A stretch of DNA of 6,144 bases from CAYZJD01 sp964478455 (GTDB lineage: Bacteria > Acidobacteriota > Terriglobia > Bryobacterales > Bryobacteraceae), in assembly GCA_964478455.1 (NCBI GenBank), contig CAYZJD010000287.1, forward strand, positions 1 to 6,144, written 5' to 3'. Every line of letters starts with the position of its first letter. Positions within the stretch are counted from its first letter, which is position 1. The translations under genes and the position numbers were made by a program. Under the pieces are notes generated by a model. It had not been told where the DNA came from, searched no databases, and saw nothing but the letters and a program-made list of their open reading frames with translations. Shown here in pieces: positions 1 to 5,645 of this stretch.

Positions 1-181
1 GGGGCGGAGGTGGCGGGGCCGTGAAGAAACTGGTCAACTGCGCCCTGGGCAGCGTGTCGGTGTAGATCAGCGGGACCAGAACAAGCAAGAGGACCAGAAA
101 GGTCTGAACGATGAACGAAACCACCACGCTGGTGGCTCTCCTTGTCTTCCCCGTTCCCTCAATGAAAACGTCCTCAAACAT
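1..181 (-). CDS. tonB: TonB-family energy transducer, N-terminal part (cut by window edge)
   Basis: The first 60 residues of a gene that continues past the left edge. TonB proteins couple the inner-membrane proton-motive force (through ExbB/ExbD) to outer-membrane TonB-dependent transporters. Seen here: a short cytoplasmic start (MFEDVFIEG, then the basic stretch KTRR), one hydrophobic helix at about residues 18-40, a TDTLPRAQL linker, and the start of a proline tract (APPPPP, 55-60) that would be the periplasm-spanning Pro-rich region. This layout, and the MFED opening, fit acidobacterial TonB proteins as I know them. The start is ATG at 179-181, with an AAAGG Shine-Dalgarno at 191-195 and 9-nt spacing. 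It begins 44 nt after the secF stop on the same strand, so it may be the last or next gene of the sec cluster. The C-terminal TonB fold is outside the window, so another proline-rich single-pass protein cannot be fully excluded. Confidence 0.8.
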   Translation of the reverse strand, partial: MFEDVFIEGTGKTRRATSVVVSFIVQTFLVLLLVLVPLIYTDTLPRAQLTSFFTAPPPPP

Positions 182-225
182 GACTCACTACCTTTCCAGG
201 CCACCCCGCACGGAGCGGCCCTGAT

Positions 226-1437
226 TCACCGTCGTTGCATCTGCTTGCCGGTCGTCGCGGCGACCGGAACGCTACTCTTCCTCTTCCGGCTTTCGAGGAA
301 CCCCTGCCAGAGTACCAGAATGGCGCTGGCAACGAAAATCGAGGAATAGGTTCCAACGACAATGCCAATGAACAGCGCGAAAGCAATGCCGTTCAGCACC
401 GGTCCTCCCAAATAATAGAGGGCGACGGTGCACAACAGCGTGGGACCTGCGGTCAACAGCGTTCGGCTGAGCGTCTGGTTGATGCTCTTGTTGACGAGCG
501 CCGGCAGGGGCATGCGGTACATCACCTTCAGGTTTTCCCGGACCCGATCGAAGATCACGATCTTATCATTCATCGAGTACCCGATCAACGTGAGAAGAGC
601 GGCGATCACCGTCAAAGAGATCTCCCGGTTCGTAAAGGAGAACAAGCCGATGGTGATCACGGTGTCGTGAATGATGGCCAGGACCGCGGCCACGCCGGCG
701 ATGATCTCGAACCGCAAGGCGATGTAGACGAGCATACCCCCGAGCGCGTACAGCGTGGCCAGGATCGCCTGCCGGCGCAGGTCGGCGCCGGCTTTCGGCC
801 CGACCACTTCCACCTGCCGGATCGCGAACGGCGCCAGGCCCAGTTCCTGCTTCAGAACCTGAAGCACCGTGGGCGTGACGCCGGCGACGGCGCTCAGTTC
901 GTCGAAGGAACGGACCAGCCCGGAGCGGTTCTTGTCGCGGAAGCCGCAAAGGTCATCGACCAGCTTGGCCAGTTGCTCATCGGCCAGCCCCGCACCGGCG
1001 CTCACCAGCGGGTCCCGGAGCCGGTCGGCCAGCTCCTGACGGCTGGCATTATTGAACTCGAGCTTTGTGCCGGTATTGGCGAAGGTTTCGAGGAGGGTGC
1101 GAGTGATGGTGCGCCTGGCGGCGTCCAGTTCGCGCTCCTCCCTAAGTTCAGTTCCGATCACGACCTCGTCGGTCTGGCCGACCGCGGTGTCGCGAACCGT
1201 GGTGACGGTAACTTCCCCCGCGATACGGGCGCTCAGGGCCGACCGGATCTTCTGGACGGGAGGAGGGCCGGCAAACTTCGCGTACACAAGAGTCCCGCCA
1301 CGGAAGTCGATGCCATAGTTGGGCCCGCCTTTCAACACCAGGCTCAACACGGAAGCGACCATCAGCGCCAGGGAGATGCCCAGTCCAAGCCAGCGCTTGG
1401 ACACGAAATCGATACTCGTCTCTTTGAAGAGTTCCAT
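226..1437 (-). CDS. secF: Protein translocase subunit SecF
   Basis: Inner-membrane partner of SecD. SecDF uses proton flow to complete protein export after SecYEG/SecA translocation. The 403-residue protein shows an N-terminal membrane helix (about 17-36), the SecF signature YGIDFRGGT (41-49), a periplasmic domain, the VEVVGPKAGADL motif (209-220), and then five predicted helices (about 224-242, 246-266, 273-292, 325-343 and 350-377). Residues matching those needed for proton transport in Thermus SecDF are present: D291 in GYSMND and R325 in LSRTLLT, with the same 34-residue spacing as D637/R671 there. It is longer than E. coli SecF (323 aa): the distance from DFRGG to the VGP motif is about 169 residues instead of about 84, so the periplasmic domain carries an extra helical segment (roughly 117-205). 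The start is ATG at 1435-1437 with a weak AAGG at 1446-1449 (8 nt away). It lies 92 nt after secD. Confidence 0.97.
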   Translation of the reverse strand: MELFKETSIDFVSKRWLGLGISLALMVASVLSLVLKGGPNYGIDFRGGTLVYAKFAGPPPVQKIRSALSARIAGEVTVTTVRDTAVGQTDEVVIGTELREERELDAARRTITRTLLETFANTGTKLEFNNASRQELADRLRDPLVSAGAGLADEQLAKLVDDLCGFRDKNRSGLVRSFDELSAVAGVTPTVLQVLKQELGLAPFAIRQVEVVGPKAGADLRRQAILATLYALGGMLVYIALRFEIIAGVAAVLAIIHDTVITIGLFSFTNREISLTVIAALLTLIGYSMNDKIVIFDRVRENLKVMYRMPLPALVNKSINQTLSRTLLTAGPTLLCTVALYYLGGPVLNGIAFALFIGIVVGTYSSIFVASAILVLWQGFLESRKRKSSVPVAATTGKQMQRR

Positions 1438-1529
1438 TCAGCCAGCCTTGCCGGCGCTTCGGACGTATAGACACCGGCAGTTCGAGTTAAGTTCCGATTC
1501 GCTATCCGGCCAAAGCAGCGCAGTTTGCC

Positions 1530-3143
1530 TCATATGCTAAGCCTGGCGAGCCGGGGGTGTCGGACGAGCGAGAAATCGAACATCGCCCGAGACACGAATA
1601 CGGCTGTAAACACGTTTGCTATCAATCCGATAACGAGGGTCACCGCGAAGCCCTTGACCGGCCCCGTGCCGAACATAAAAAGGAAGGCGCAGGCCACCAC
1701 GGTCGTAGTGTGCGTGTCGATGATGGTCAGGAATACCCGATCGAAGCCGGCGCTGATGGCCGCCGCGATACCTTTTCCGTTGCGGATTTCCTCGCGGATT
1801 CTCTCAAAAATAAGCACGTTGGTGTCCACCGCCATGCCGATGCTGAGGATCAGGCCCGCGATGCCGGGCAAGGTCCAGACAGCATCGAAGTAGCTGAGGG
1901 CGGCCACGGTAATCACGGCGTTCAGAAGCAGGGCGATAACGGCATTGACGCCGCTCTTCTTGTAGTAAACGACCATGACCAGGATAACGAGAGCGAGGCC
2001 GACCAGCCCCGCCACCACGCCCTGGCGAATCGAGTCGGCGCCGAGCGAGGGGCCGATCGTGCGTTCCTCCAGGTAGACAATCCCGGCTGGGAGCGAGCCG
2101 GCGCGGAGCACGAGGGCCAGATCGGAAGCCTCTTGCTCACCGGACAAACCGGTGATCCTTCCGCTGTCCTCGATGCGAGCCTGAATGGTGGCCACGCTGC
2201 GGATCTGGTTGTCGAGGATCACGGCCAGGCGGTTGCCGATGTTAGCCTCGGTGAAGCGAGCAAACCGCCGGGCGCCGTCCTGGTTGAGCGTGAAGTTGGC
2301 CTCCCACTTCTGGAACTCGTCCCGGCCCGGCCGGGCGTTACGGAGATCGCGTCCGGTGATGACCGGGGTCCGGCTTAACAGGTACCAGGAGTCGCCTTCC
2401 TCCTTGCCGAGAGCGACCTTGACGAGCTTGGTGTTCAGCGGGAGGACGCCGCCGTGCTTGGAGAGGGCCTGGTCCGTGCTGGGGAAGGGCCCGTCCTTGA
2501 CCTCCGATACCTCCAGCATGGCGGCGGTTTGAATGATCTGTTGCACGCGGGCCGGGTCGTCGACGCCGGGAAGCTGCACCAGGATCTCGTATTCGGCGTC
2601 GGTGCGGCCGTGCTGTTGGATGACGGGCTCGGTAAGGCCAAGACCATTGATGCGCTGCTCGATGGTGCGGATAGCGCGCTCGACCGTGTCCTTCTTGAGG
2701 GCGATCAGCTCGGTTGTCCGCATGTTCAGCTTGTACTCAGTGGAGCTGAGCGGCGTGAGGGTCCAGACCGGGAACCGCTCGCTGATCAGGCGGCGGAAGT
2801 CACTCGAGCGGGCCTGGGGGATGCCGCGGACGTTGACTTGGATCGAGTCGGCTGCGTCGATACTCGCGGGGTCGTTACGGTCCATGGCGCCGTAGTCGAT
2901 GCCGGCTTTGCGCAGATCTTCCTTCAGCCGCTCGATGGCCTGATCGGCCTCCACCTTTACCGCGTCCTGCACCTGGACCTGGAGGATCAGATGGCTCCCG
3001 CCCCTGAGGTCCAGGCCGAGGCGGATGTTTCTCGCCAGCGCCGCCCGCAGGTCATCCTTCGATCGCGGCAGGCCGATGATGCCATAAACCGTAATCAGCA
3101 CGATCGCCAGGATGAAGAGTCCTCTCCACCTCAGATTTGACAT
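1530..3143 (-). CDS. secD: Protein translocase subunit SecD
   Basis: Large subunit of the PMF-driven SecDF export accessory complex in the inner membrane. The 537-residue protein has a first membrane helix at about 8-25, the signature LGLDLRGGSHL (42-52), a long periplasmic region with the base (P1) domain parts (for example ERAIRTIEQRINGLG, 155-169) and the head, then GPSLGADSI (364-372) and five helices (about 372-393, 398-417, 425-446, 467-491, 497-519). GMAVDTNVLIFERI (436-449) is the conserved TM4 motif; D440 corresponds to the essential Asp340 of Thermus SecDF. The reading frame is open to 3293, but I chose ATG 3141-3143: it gives the normal SecD N-terminus, has a strong AAGGAG at 3148-3153 (4-nt spacing), and avoids a Ser/Arg/Pro-rich extension lying inside yajC. 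It starts 28 nt after yajC ends, consistent with one transcript. Length is shorter than E. coli SecD (about 615 aa) but usual for many other phyla. Confidence 0.97.
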   Translation of the reverse strand: MSNLRWRGLFILAIVLITVYGIIGLPRSKDDLRAALARNIRLGLDLRGGSHLILQVQVQDAVKVEADQAIERLKEDLRKAGIDYGAMDRNDPASIDAADSIQVNVRGIPQARSSDFRRLISERFPVWTLTPLSSTEYKLNMRTTELIALKKDTVERAIRTIEQRINGLGLTEPVIQQHGRTDAEYEILVQLPGVDDPARVQQIIQTAAMLEVSEVKDGPFPSTDQALSKHGGVLPLNTKLVKVALGKEEGDSWYLLSRTPVITGRDLRNARPGRDEFQKWEANFTLNQDGARRFARFTEANIGNRLAVILDNQIRSVATIQARIEDSGRITGLSGEQEASDLALVLRAGSLPAGIVYLEERTIGPSLGADSIRQGVVAGLVGLALVILVMVVYYKKSGVNAVIALLLNAVITVAALSYFDAVWTLPGIAGLILSIGMAVDTNVLIFERIREEIRNGKGIAAAISAGFDRVFLTIIDTHTTTVVACAFLFMFGTGPVKGFAVTLVIGLIANVFTAVFVSRAMFDFSLVRHPRLARLSI

Positions 3144-3171
3144 GCGGCTCCTTCCAGCCTTCGGCGACGAG

Positions 3172-3480
3172 TCATGACTTCTTCTCGGGGACCAGCCCCG
3201 AGACGGAACTCCGGGCGAGCTGAAGCTTGACGTTGTCGGGCTTGACGCGCAGGATGATCGAATCCTCGTCGAGGGAGACGATCGTGCCGACAAGACCGCC
3301 GGAGGTCAGAACAAGATGGCCCGGCTGCAATTCCTTGAGCATCTTCTGCTGGTGTTTTTTCTGTCGCTGCATGGGCAGGAACAAGAGGAAGTAGAAGATG
3401 GCGAAGATCAGCAGGATGGGAATGAAGCCCATGATCGGGTTGGACGGGCTTTGCGCCTGCGCCAGGAAACTCCAGAACAC
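3172..3480 (-). CDS. yajC: Sec translocon accessory protein YajC
   Basis: Small single-pass inner-membrane protein that associates with SecDF and the Sec translocon; its exact role is unsettled and it is usually dispensable. The 102-residue protein has a short Gln/Ser/Pro-containing N-terminus, one strong membrane helix (about 18-37, MGFIPILLIFAIFYFLLF), a basic linker PMQRQKKHQQKML (36-48), and the cytoplasmic YajC domain with LQPGHLVLTSGGLVGTI (51-67) followed by a DSIILRV strand. The start is GTG at 3478-3480, supported by GAGGTG at 3485-3490 with 4-nt spacing. The next in-frame ATG (M17) would begin right at the membrane helix and has no comparable support. It lies between tgt and secD in the conserved order, 99 nt after tgt and 28 nt before secD. 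Confidence 0.96.
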   Translation of the reverse strand: MFWSFLAQAQSPSNPIMGFIPILLIFAIFYFLLFLPMQRQKKHQQKMLKELQPGHLVLTSGGLVGTIVSLDEDSIILRVKPDNVKLQLARSSVSGLVPEKKS

Positions 3481-3579
3481 TGTTCACCTCGTGCCGTCGT
3501 TCACGCTTCGGTCCCCGCGAAACCACCGGAGAGCCGCTGGCCCACTGGAGCCGACGATCGCGAAGGGATTCCGAACCGG

Positions 3580-4725
3580 TTAGTCCACCTCACCCGGAGC
3601 GGGGCGTACTAGTCGCAGGGAATCGGGGAACGACCCAAATATTATAGCCTGCCTGAGGCGGCGCATGATGTCAAGGTAGTGGGTGAGATTGTGGAGGGTG
3701 GCCAGGGTGGAGAAGAGCATCTCGCCTGCCTGGAAGAGGTGGCGGAGGTAGGCGCGGGAGTAATTGCGACAGGTATAGCAGGAGCAGGCCTCGTCCACCG
3801 GGGCCGGGTCATCCCTGTAGCGAGCCTGCTTGATGACGAGGCGGCCGCGCGAGGTGAACAGGCAGCCGTTGCGGGCGTTGCGCGAAGGCAGCACGCAGTC
3901 CATCATGTCGGCGCCGCGGGCGACGTACTCGGGCAGCTCCTCCGGCATGCCGACGCCCATGACGTAGCGCGGGCGCCTGCGTGGCAACAGCGGGAGCGTG
4001 AGCTCCACCATCTCGAGGCTTAGGGCTCGGGGCTCGCCGACGGAGAGGCCGCCGACGGCGTAGCCGGGAGCGTCAAGCTCCACAAGCGCGGAGGCGCACT
4101 GGCGGCGCAGGTCGGGGAACATGGAGCCTTGGACGATGGGGAACAAGGCGCCGATCGGCTGATCGGCGGATCTGGCGATTTGGCGCCTGTAATGGTCGAA
4201 GGCGGCGTGGGCCCAATGGATGGTGCGGTGCATCGACTGGCGGGCGGCTTCGTGACTCACGGGGTAGGGCAGGCACTCGTCGAGCGCCATCAGGATATCG
4301 CTGCCGAATGCCAGTTGGATATCGACGGTCGATTCGGGGGTAAAGAGGTGCTCGTCGCCGTTGAGGTGCGAGCGGAACAGCACACCGTCGTCAGTGACCC
4401 TGCGGAGGCTGTCCAGGCTGAAGACCTGGTAACCGCCGGAGTCGGTGAGAAGCGCCCGGGGCCAGTTCATGAACCGGTGCAGGCCGCCGAGGCGGCGGAT
4501 GACCTCATGGCCGGGCCGCAGAAAAAGGTGGTAGGTGTTCGCGAGCAGGATGCGGACGTCAAGCTCGCCGGCCAGATCCCGCTGCGTGAGCCCCTTCACC
4601 GAGGCCTGCGTGCCCACCGGCATGAACACCGGCGTTTCCGCCACCCCATGCGGCGTGTGGAGCAAGCCTGCGCGCGCGCCCGTGACCGGACACTCGGCGA
4701 CGACCTCGAAGCGCAGCGGGGACAC
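3580..4725 (-). CDS. tgt: tRNA-guanine transglycosylase (queuine tRNA-ribosyltransferase)
   Basis: Cytoplasmic enzyme that exchanges guanine-34 in the anticodons of tRNA-Asp, -Asn, -His and -Tyr for preQ1, the base-exchange step of queuosine synthesis. The 381-residue length is normal for bacterial Tgt. Seen: ETPVFMPVGTQASVKG (30-45), LLTDSGGYQVFSL with catalytic D95 and Y99 (92-104), the substrate-binding loop GGLSVGEP (225-232), the nucleophile D276 in MMDCVLPSRNARNG (274-287), and the zinc ligands C314, C316, C319 (CSCYTC) plus H345 in LHNLTHY. The spacing of these matches Zymomonas Tgt with constant offsets. GTG at 4723-4725 is the only possible start: an in-frame TGA lies at 4741-4743, no ATG, GTG or TTG lies between, and the first conserved strand begins a few residues in. 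No well-spaced Shine-Dalgarno is present; only AGG three bases before the GTG. It heads the yajC-secD-secF cluster. Confidence 0.98.
   Translation of the reverse strand: MSPLRFEVVAECPVTGARAGLLHTPHGVAETPVFMPVGTQASVKGLTQRDLAGELDVRILLANTYHLFLRPGHEVIRRLGGLHRFMNWPRALLTDSGGYQVFSLDSLRRVTDDGVLFRSHLNGDEHLFTPESTVDIQLAFGSDILMALDECLPYPVSHEAARQSMHRTIHWAHAAFDHYRRQIARSADQPIGALFPIVQGSMFPDLRRQCASALVELDAPGYAVGGLSVGEPRALSLEMVELTLPLLPRRRPRYVMGVGMPEELPEYVARGADMMDCVLPSRNARNGCLFTSRGRLVIKQARYRDDPAPVDEACSCYTCRNYSRAYLRHLFQAGEMLFSTLATLHNLTHYLDIMRRLRQAIIFGSFPDSLRLVRPAPGEVD
3641..3674 (-). promoter_or_regulatory. Possible internal promoter for yajC-secD-secF in the tgt tail
   Basis: On the minus strand an exact TATAAT lies at 3641-3646 and an exact TTGACA upstream at 3669-3674. 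They are 22 nt apart, well beyond the usual 16-18 nt for sigma-70 promoters, so they may not act together. No good -35 is found at normal spacing (ATCATG at 17 nt). Both hexamers sit inside the tgt coding region (LDIM and AIIFG codons), about 160 nt upstream of the yajC start. In such GC-rich DNA an exact TATAAT is uncommon, which is the main reason for listing it. Confidence 0.22.
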
Positions 4726-4764
4726 TGACCTATTGTAGAATCAGGGCGGCGAAAGGTAAGAACG
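4726..4764. promoter_or_regulatory. tgt / thuA divergent promoter region
   Basis: Only 39 bp separate the tgt GTG (minus) from the thuA ATG (plus). It is one of the few AT-rich spots in the window. A minus-strand TACAAT (4732-4737) and a plus-strand TAGAAT (4736-4741) are both -10-like and overlap by two bases, so the two promoters would lie back to back. The predicted tgt start site, 7 nt below its -10, falls at about 4725, the first base of the GTG codon; the predicted thuA leader would be about 17 nt and contains AAAGG at 4752-4756. Good -35 boxes are not seen on either side (minus: TTACCT at 16 nt; plus: none), which limits confidence. Confidence 0.4.
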
Positions 4765-5508
4765 ATGCGGATCTTCCTTCTCGGATTGTGCCTGGCGGCC
4801 TCGGCGGGCGCGCAGGTTCAGAACAGCTCGTCGGTCTACATGACGGCGAAGCGCCCGCAGGCGCTGGCGCTGGTGGGCGACCGGTACCATAGCCCGATCC
4901 ACGCGCGCGACACGTTGAGCCGGGCGCTGGTGCTGGAGAACATCCCGGTGACGTTCATCGAAAACACCGGCGCGCTCGATGCGGAATCGCTCGGCGGGCG
5001 CCAGTTGCTGATCATCCTGCGCGACGGGATGAACTGGCCCAACGGCTACGAGGCGGAACACGTCCAGTGGATGACGGACGAGCACCAGAAAGCCATCTGG
5101 GATTTCGTCCACGCCGGCGGCGGTTTCCTGGCGCTGCACAACGCCCAAGGGATTTATCCCGCCGGAGGCCTGTACTACAAGCTGTTCGGCGGCGATTACG
5201 GCGGCCACCCGGAGCCGTACGTGTTCACCGTCCGGGTGGAGGACAAGAACCACCCGGTGACGGCCGGCGTGGAGGACTTCGACATTTTCGACGAGCAGCA
5301 CACGGTGAAGTACTACCTGGACCGGGAGCACCTGCTGCTGCGGTCGATCGCGAGGAGCAACCTTTCGGCGCCGGCTGGCTGGTGGCGGGAGATGGGCAAA
5401 GGACGGTTCGTGTACCTGGCGCCGGGCCACACGCCCGAGGCGCTGAATCATCCGATGATGCAGCGGCTCATCCGCAATGCGGCGCGGTGGGCGACGCGGA
5501 TGAAGTGA
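4765..5508 (+). CDS. Secreted ThuA-like domain protein
   Basis: The 247-residue protein begins with a Sec signal peptide: MRIFLLGLCLAASAGA, with likely cleavage after AGA (16) before Q17. C9 is not in a proper lipobox (LGLC has Leu just before Cys), so a soluble periplasmic or secreted protein is favoured. The mature part matches the ThuA-like fold, a class I glutamine-amidotransferase-like domain named after trehalose utilisation proteins: ALALVGDRYH (33-42), LLIILRDGMNW (81-91), HAGGGFLALHNAQG (116-129), FGGDYGGHPEPY (141-152), NHPVTAGVEDFDIFDEQH (162-179) and GRFVYLAPGHTPEALNHP (213-230). The family's biochemical role is poorly known; in Acidobacteria and Planctomycetes members are often linked with carbohydrate or glycoside metabolism, but nothing nearby shows that here. 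ATG start with AAAGG at 4752-4756 (8 nt). It is transcribed away from tgt and upstream of cysS. The family assignment is firm; the substrate is unknown. Confidence 0.9.
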   Translation: MRIFLLGLCLAASAGAQVQNSSSVYMTAKRPQALALVGDRYHSPIHARDTLSRALVLENIPVTFIENTGALDAESLGGRQLLIILRDGMNWPNGYEAEHVQWMTDEHQKAIWDFVHAGGGFLALHNAQGIYPAGGLYYKLFGGDYGGHPEPYVFTVRVEDKNHPVTAGVEDFDIFDEQHTVKYYLDREHLLLRSIARSNLSAPAGWWREMGKGRFVYLAPGHTPEALNHPMMQRLIRNAARWATRMK

Positions 5509-5513
5509 GAAGG

Positions 5514-5540
5514 TCAAGCCGGCACGGCGTCCGGCCTTGA
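5514..5540 (+). terminator. Hairpin just after thuA, possible weak terminator
   Basis: Starting 6 nt after the thuA stop, TCAAGCCGG (5514-5522) pairs with CCGGCCTTGA (5531-5540). The stem is nine base pairs with one bulged C and an 8-nt loop. Its position suits transcription termination after thuA, but no T-run follows (AGCTCGAATG), so it is not a standard intrinsic terminator. It could instead be a 3'-end stabilising structure or part of the alternative folds described for the cysS leader. Confidence 0.35.
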
Positions 5541-5576
5541 AGCTCGAATGAGGTGGATCTCTGCACAAGGCCGTGC
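5522..5576 (+). repeat. Inverted repeats with competing pairings, upstream of cysS
   Basis: Arm CGGCCTTG at 5532-5539 is perfectly complementary to CAAGGCCG at 5566-5573 (26-nt gap), and GCACGGC at 5522-5528 is perfectly complementary to GCCGTGC at 5570-5576. Both compete with the 5514-5522 / 5531-5540 hairpin, so the stretch can fold in at least two exclusive ways. Such alternatives are typical of attenuators, but also arise by chance in GC-rich sequence. The region carries no gene. It has a GAGGTGGATC stretch (5550-5559) but no convincing T-box, SAM or other known riboswitch core. Confidence 0.4.
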
Positions 5577-5618
5577 GTTCCGCCGCCGGCCTGCGGGCAC
5601 TCCTCCCCATTGGCTACG

Positions 5619-5645
5619 ATAGAGGGTTCCAGCCCGTCCCTCTAT
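5619..5645 (+). promoter_or_regulatory. Perfect inverted repeat spanning the cysS start codon
   Basis: ATAGAGGG (5619-5626) and CCCTCTAT (5638-5645) are exact 8-bp complements around an 11-nt loop. The right arm includes the A and T of the cysS ATG, and the left arm includes the only purine-rich, Shine-Dalgarno-like stretch (GAGG). In RNA it would hide the initiation region; in DNA it could be an operator. A -10-like TACGAT at 5615-5620 overlaps its left edge, so a transcript started from it would begin near 5627 and lack the left arm. Confidence 0.5.

Noticed and set aside
235..1470. Long open frame (411 codons) on the plus strand opposite secF
   Set aside because: It is a mirror of the GC-rich secF codons; the product is Gln/Asp/Gly/Arg-rich with no recognisable domain, and secF on the other strand is certain.
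1449..1479. Inverted repeat TGCCGG / CCGGCA in the secD-secF gap
   Set aside because: Only 6 bp with a 19-nt loop and no T-run; expected by chance at this GC content.
3144..3293. Extension of secD by 50 residues upstream of ATG 3143
   Set aside because: It overlaps the end of yajC, is Ser/Arg/Pro-rich, unlike any SecD N-terminus, and the inner ATG has a strong SD.
3481..3579. Terminator between tgt and yajC
   Set aside because: No stable stem followed by a T-run was found on the minus strand; short complementary pieces only.
4765..4812. Lipoprotein signal (Cys9) in the ThuA-like protein
   Set aside because: The residues before Cys are L-G-L, which does not fit a lipobox; a type I cleavage site AGA-Q follows.
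5547..5565. T-box-like GAGGTGG before cysS
   Set aside because: It resembles the AGGGTGG core only partly; the leader is short and lacks a recognisable specifier loop and a terminator with T-run, and T-boxes are mainly found in Gram-positive bacteria.
4741..5610. Open frame of 289 codons on the minus strand opposite the ThuA-like gene
   Set aside because: The product is a low-complexity Arg/Val/His-rich sequence, typical of antisense frames in high-GC genes, while the plus-strand ThuA domain is clear.
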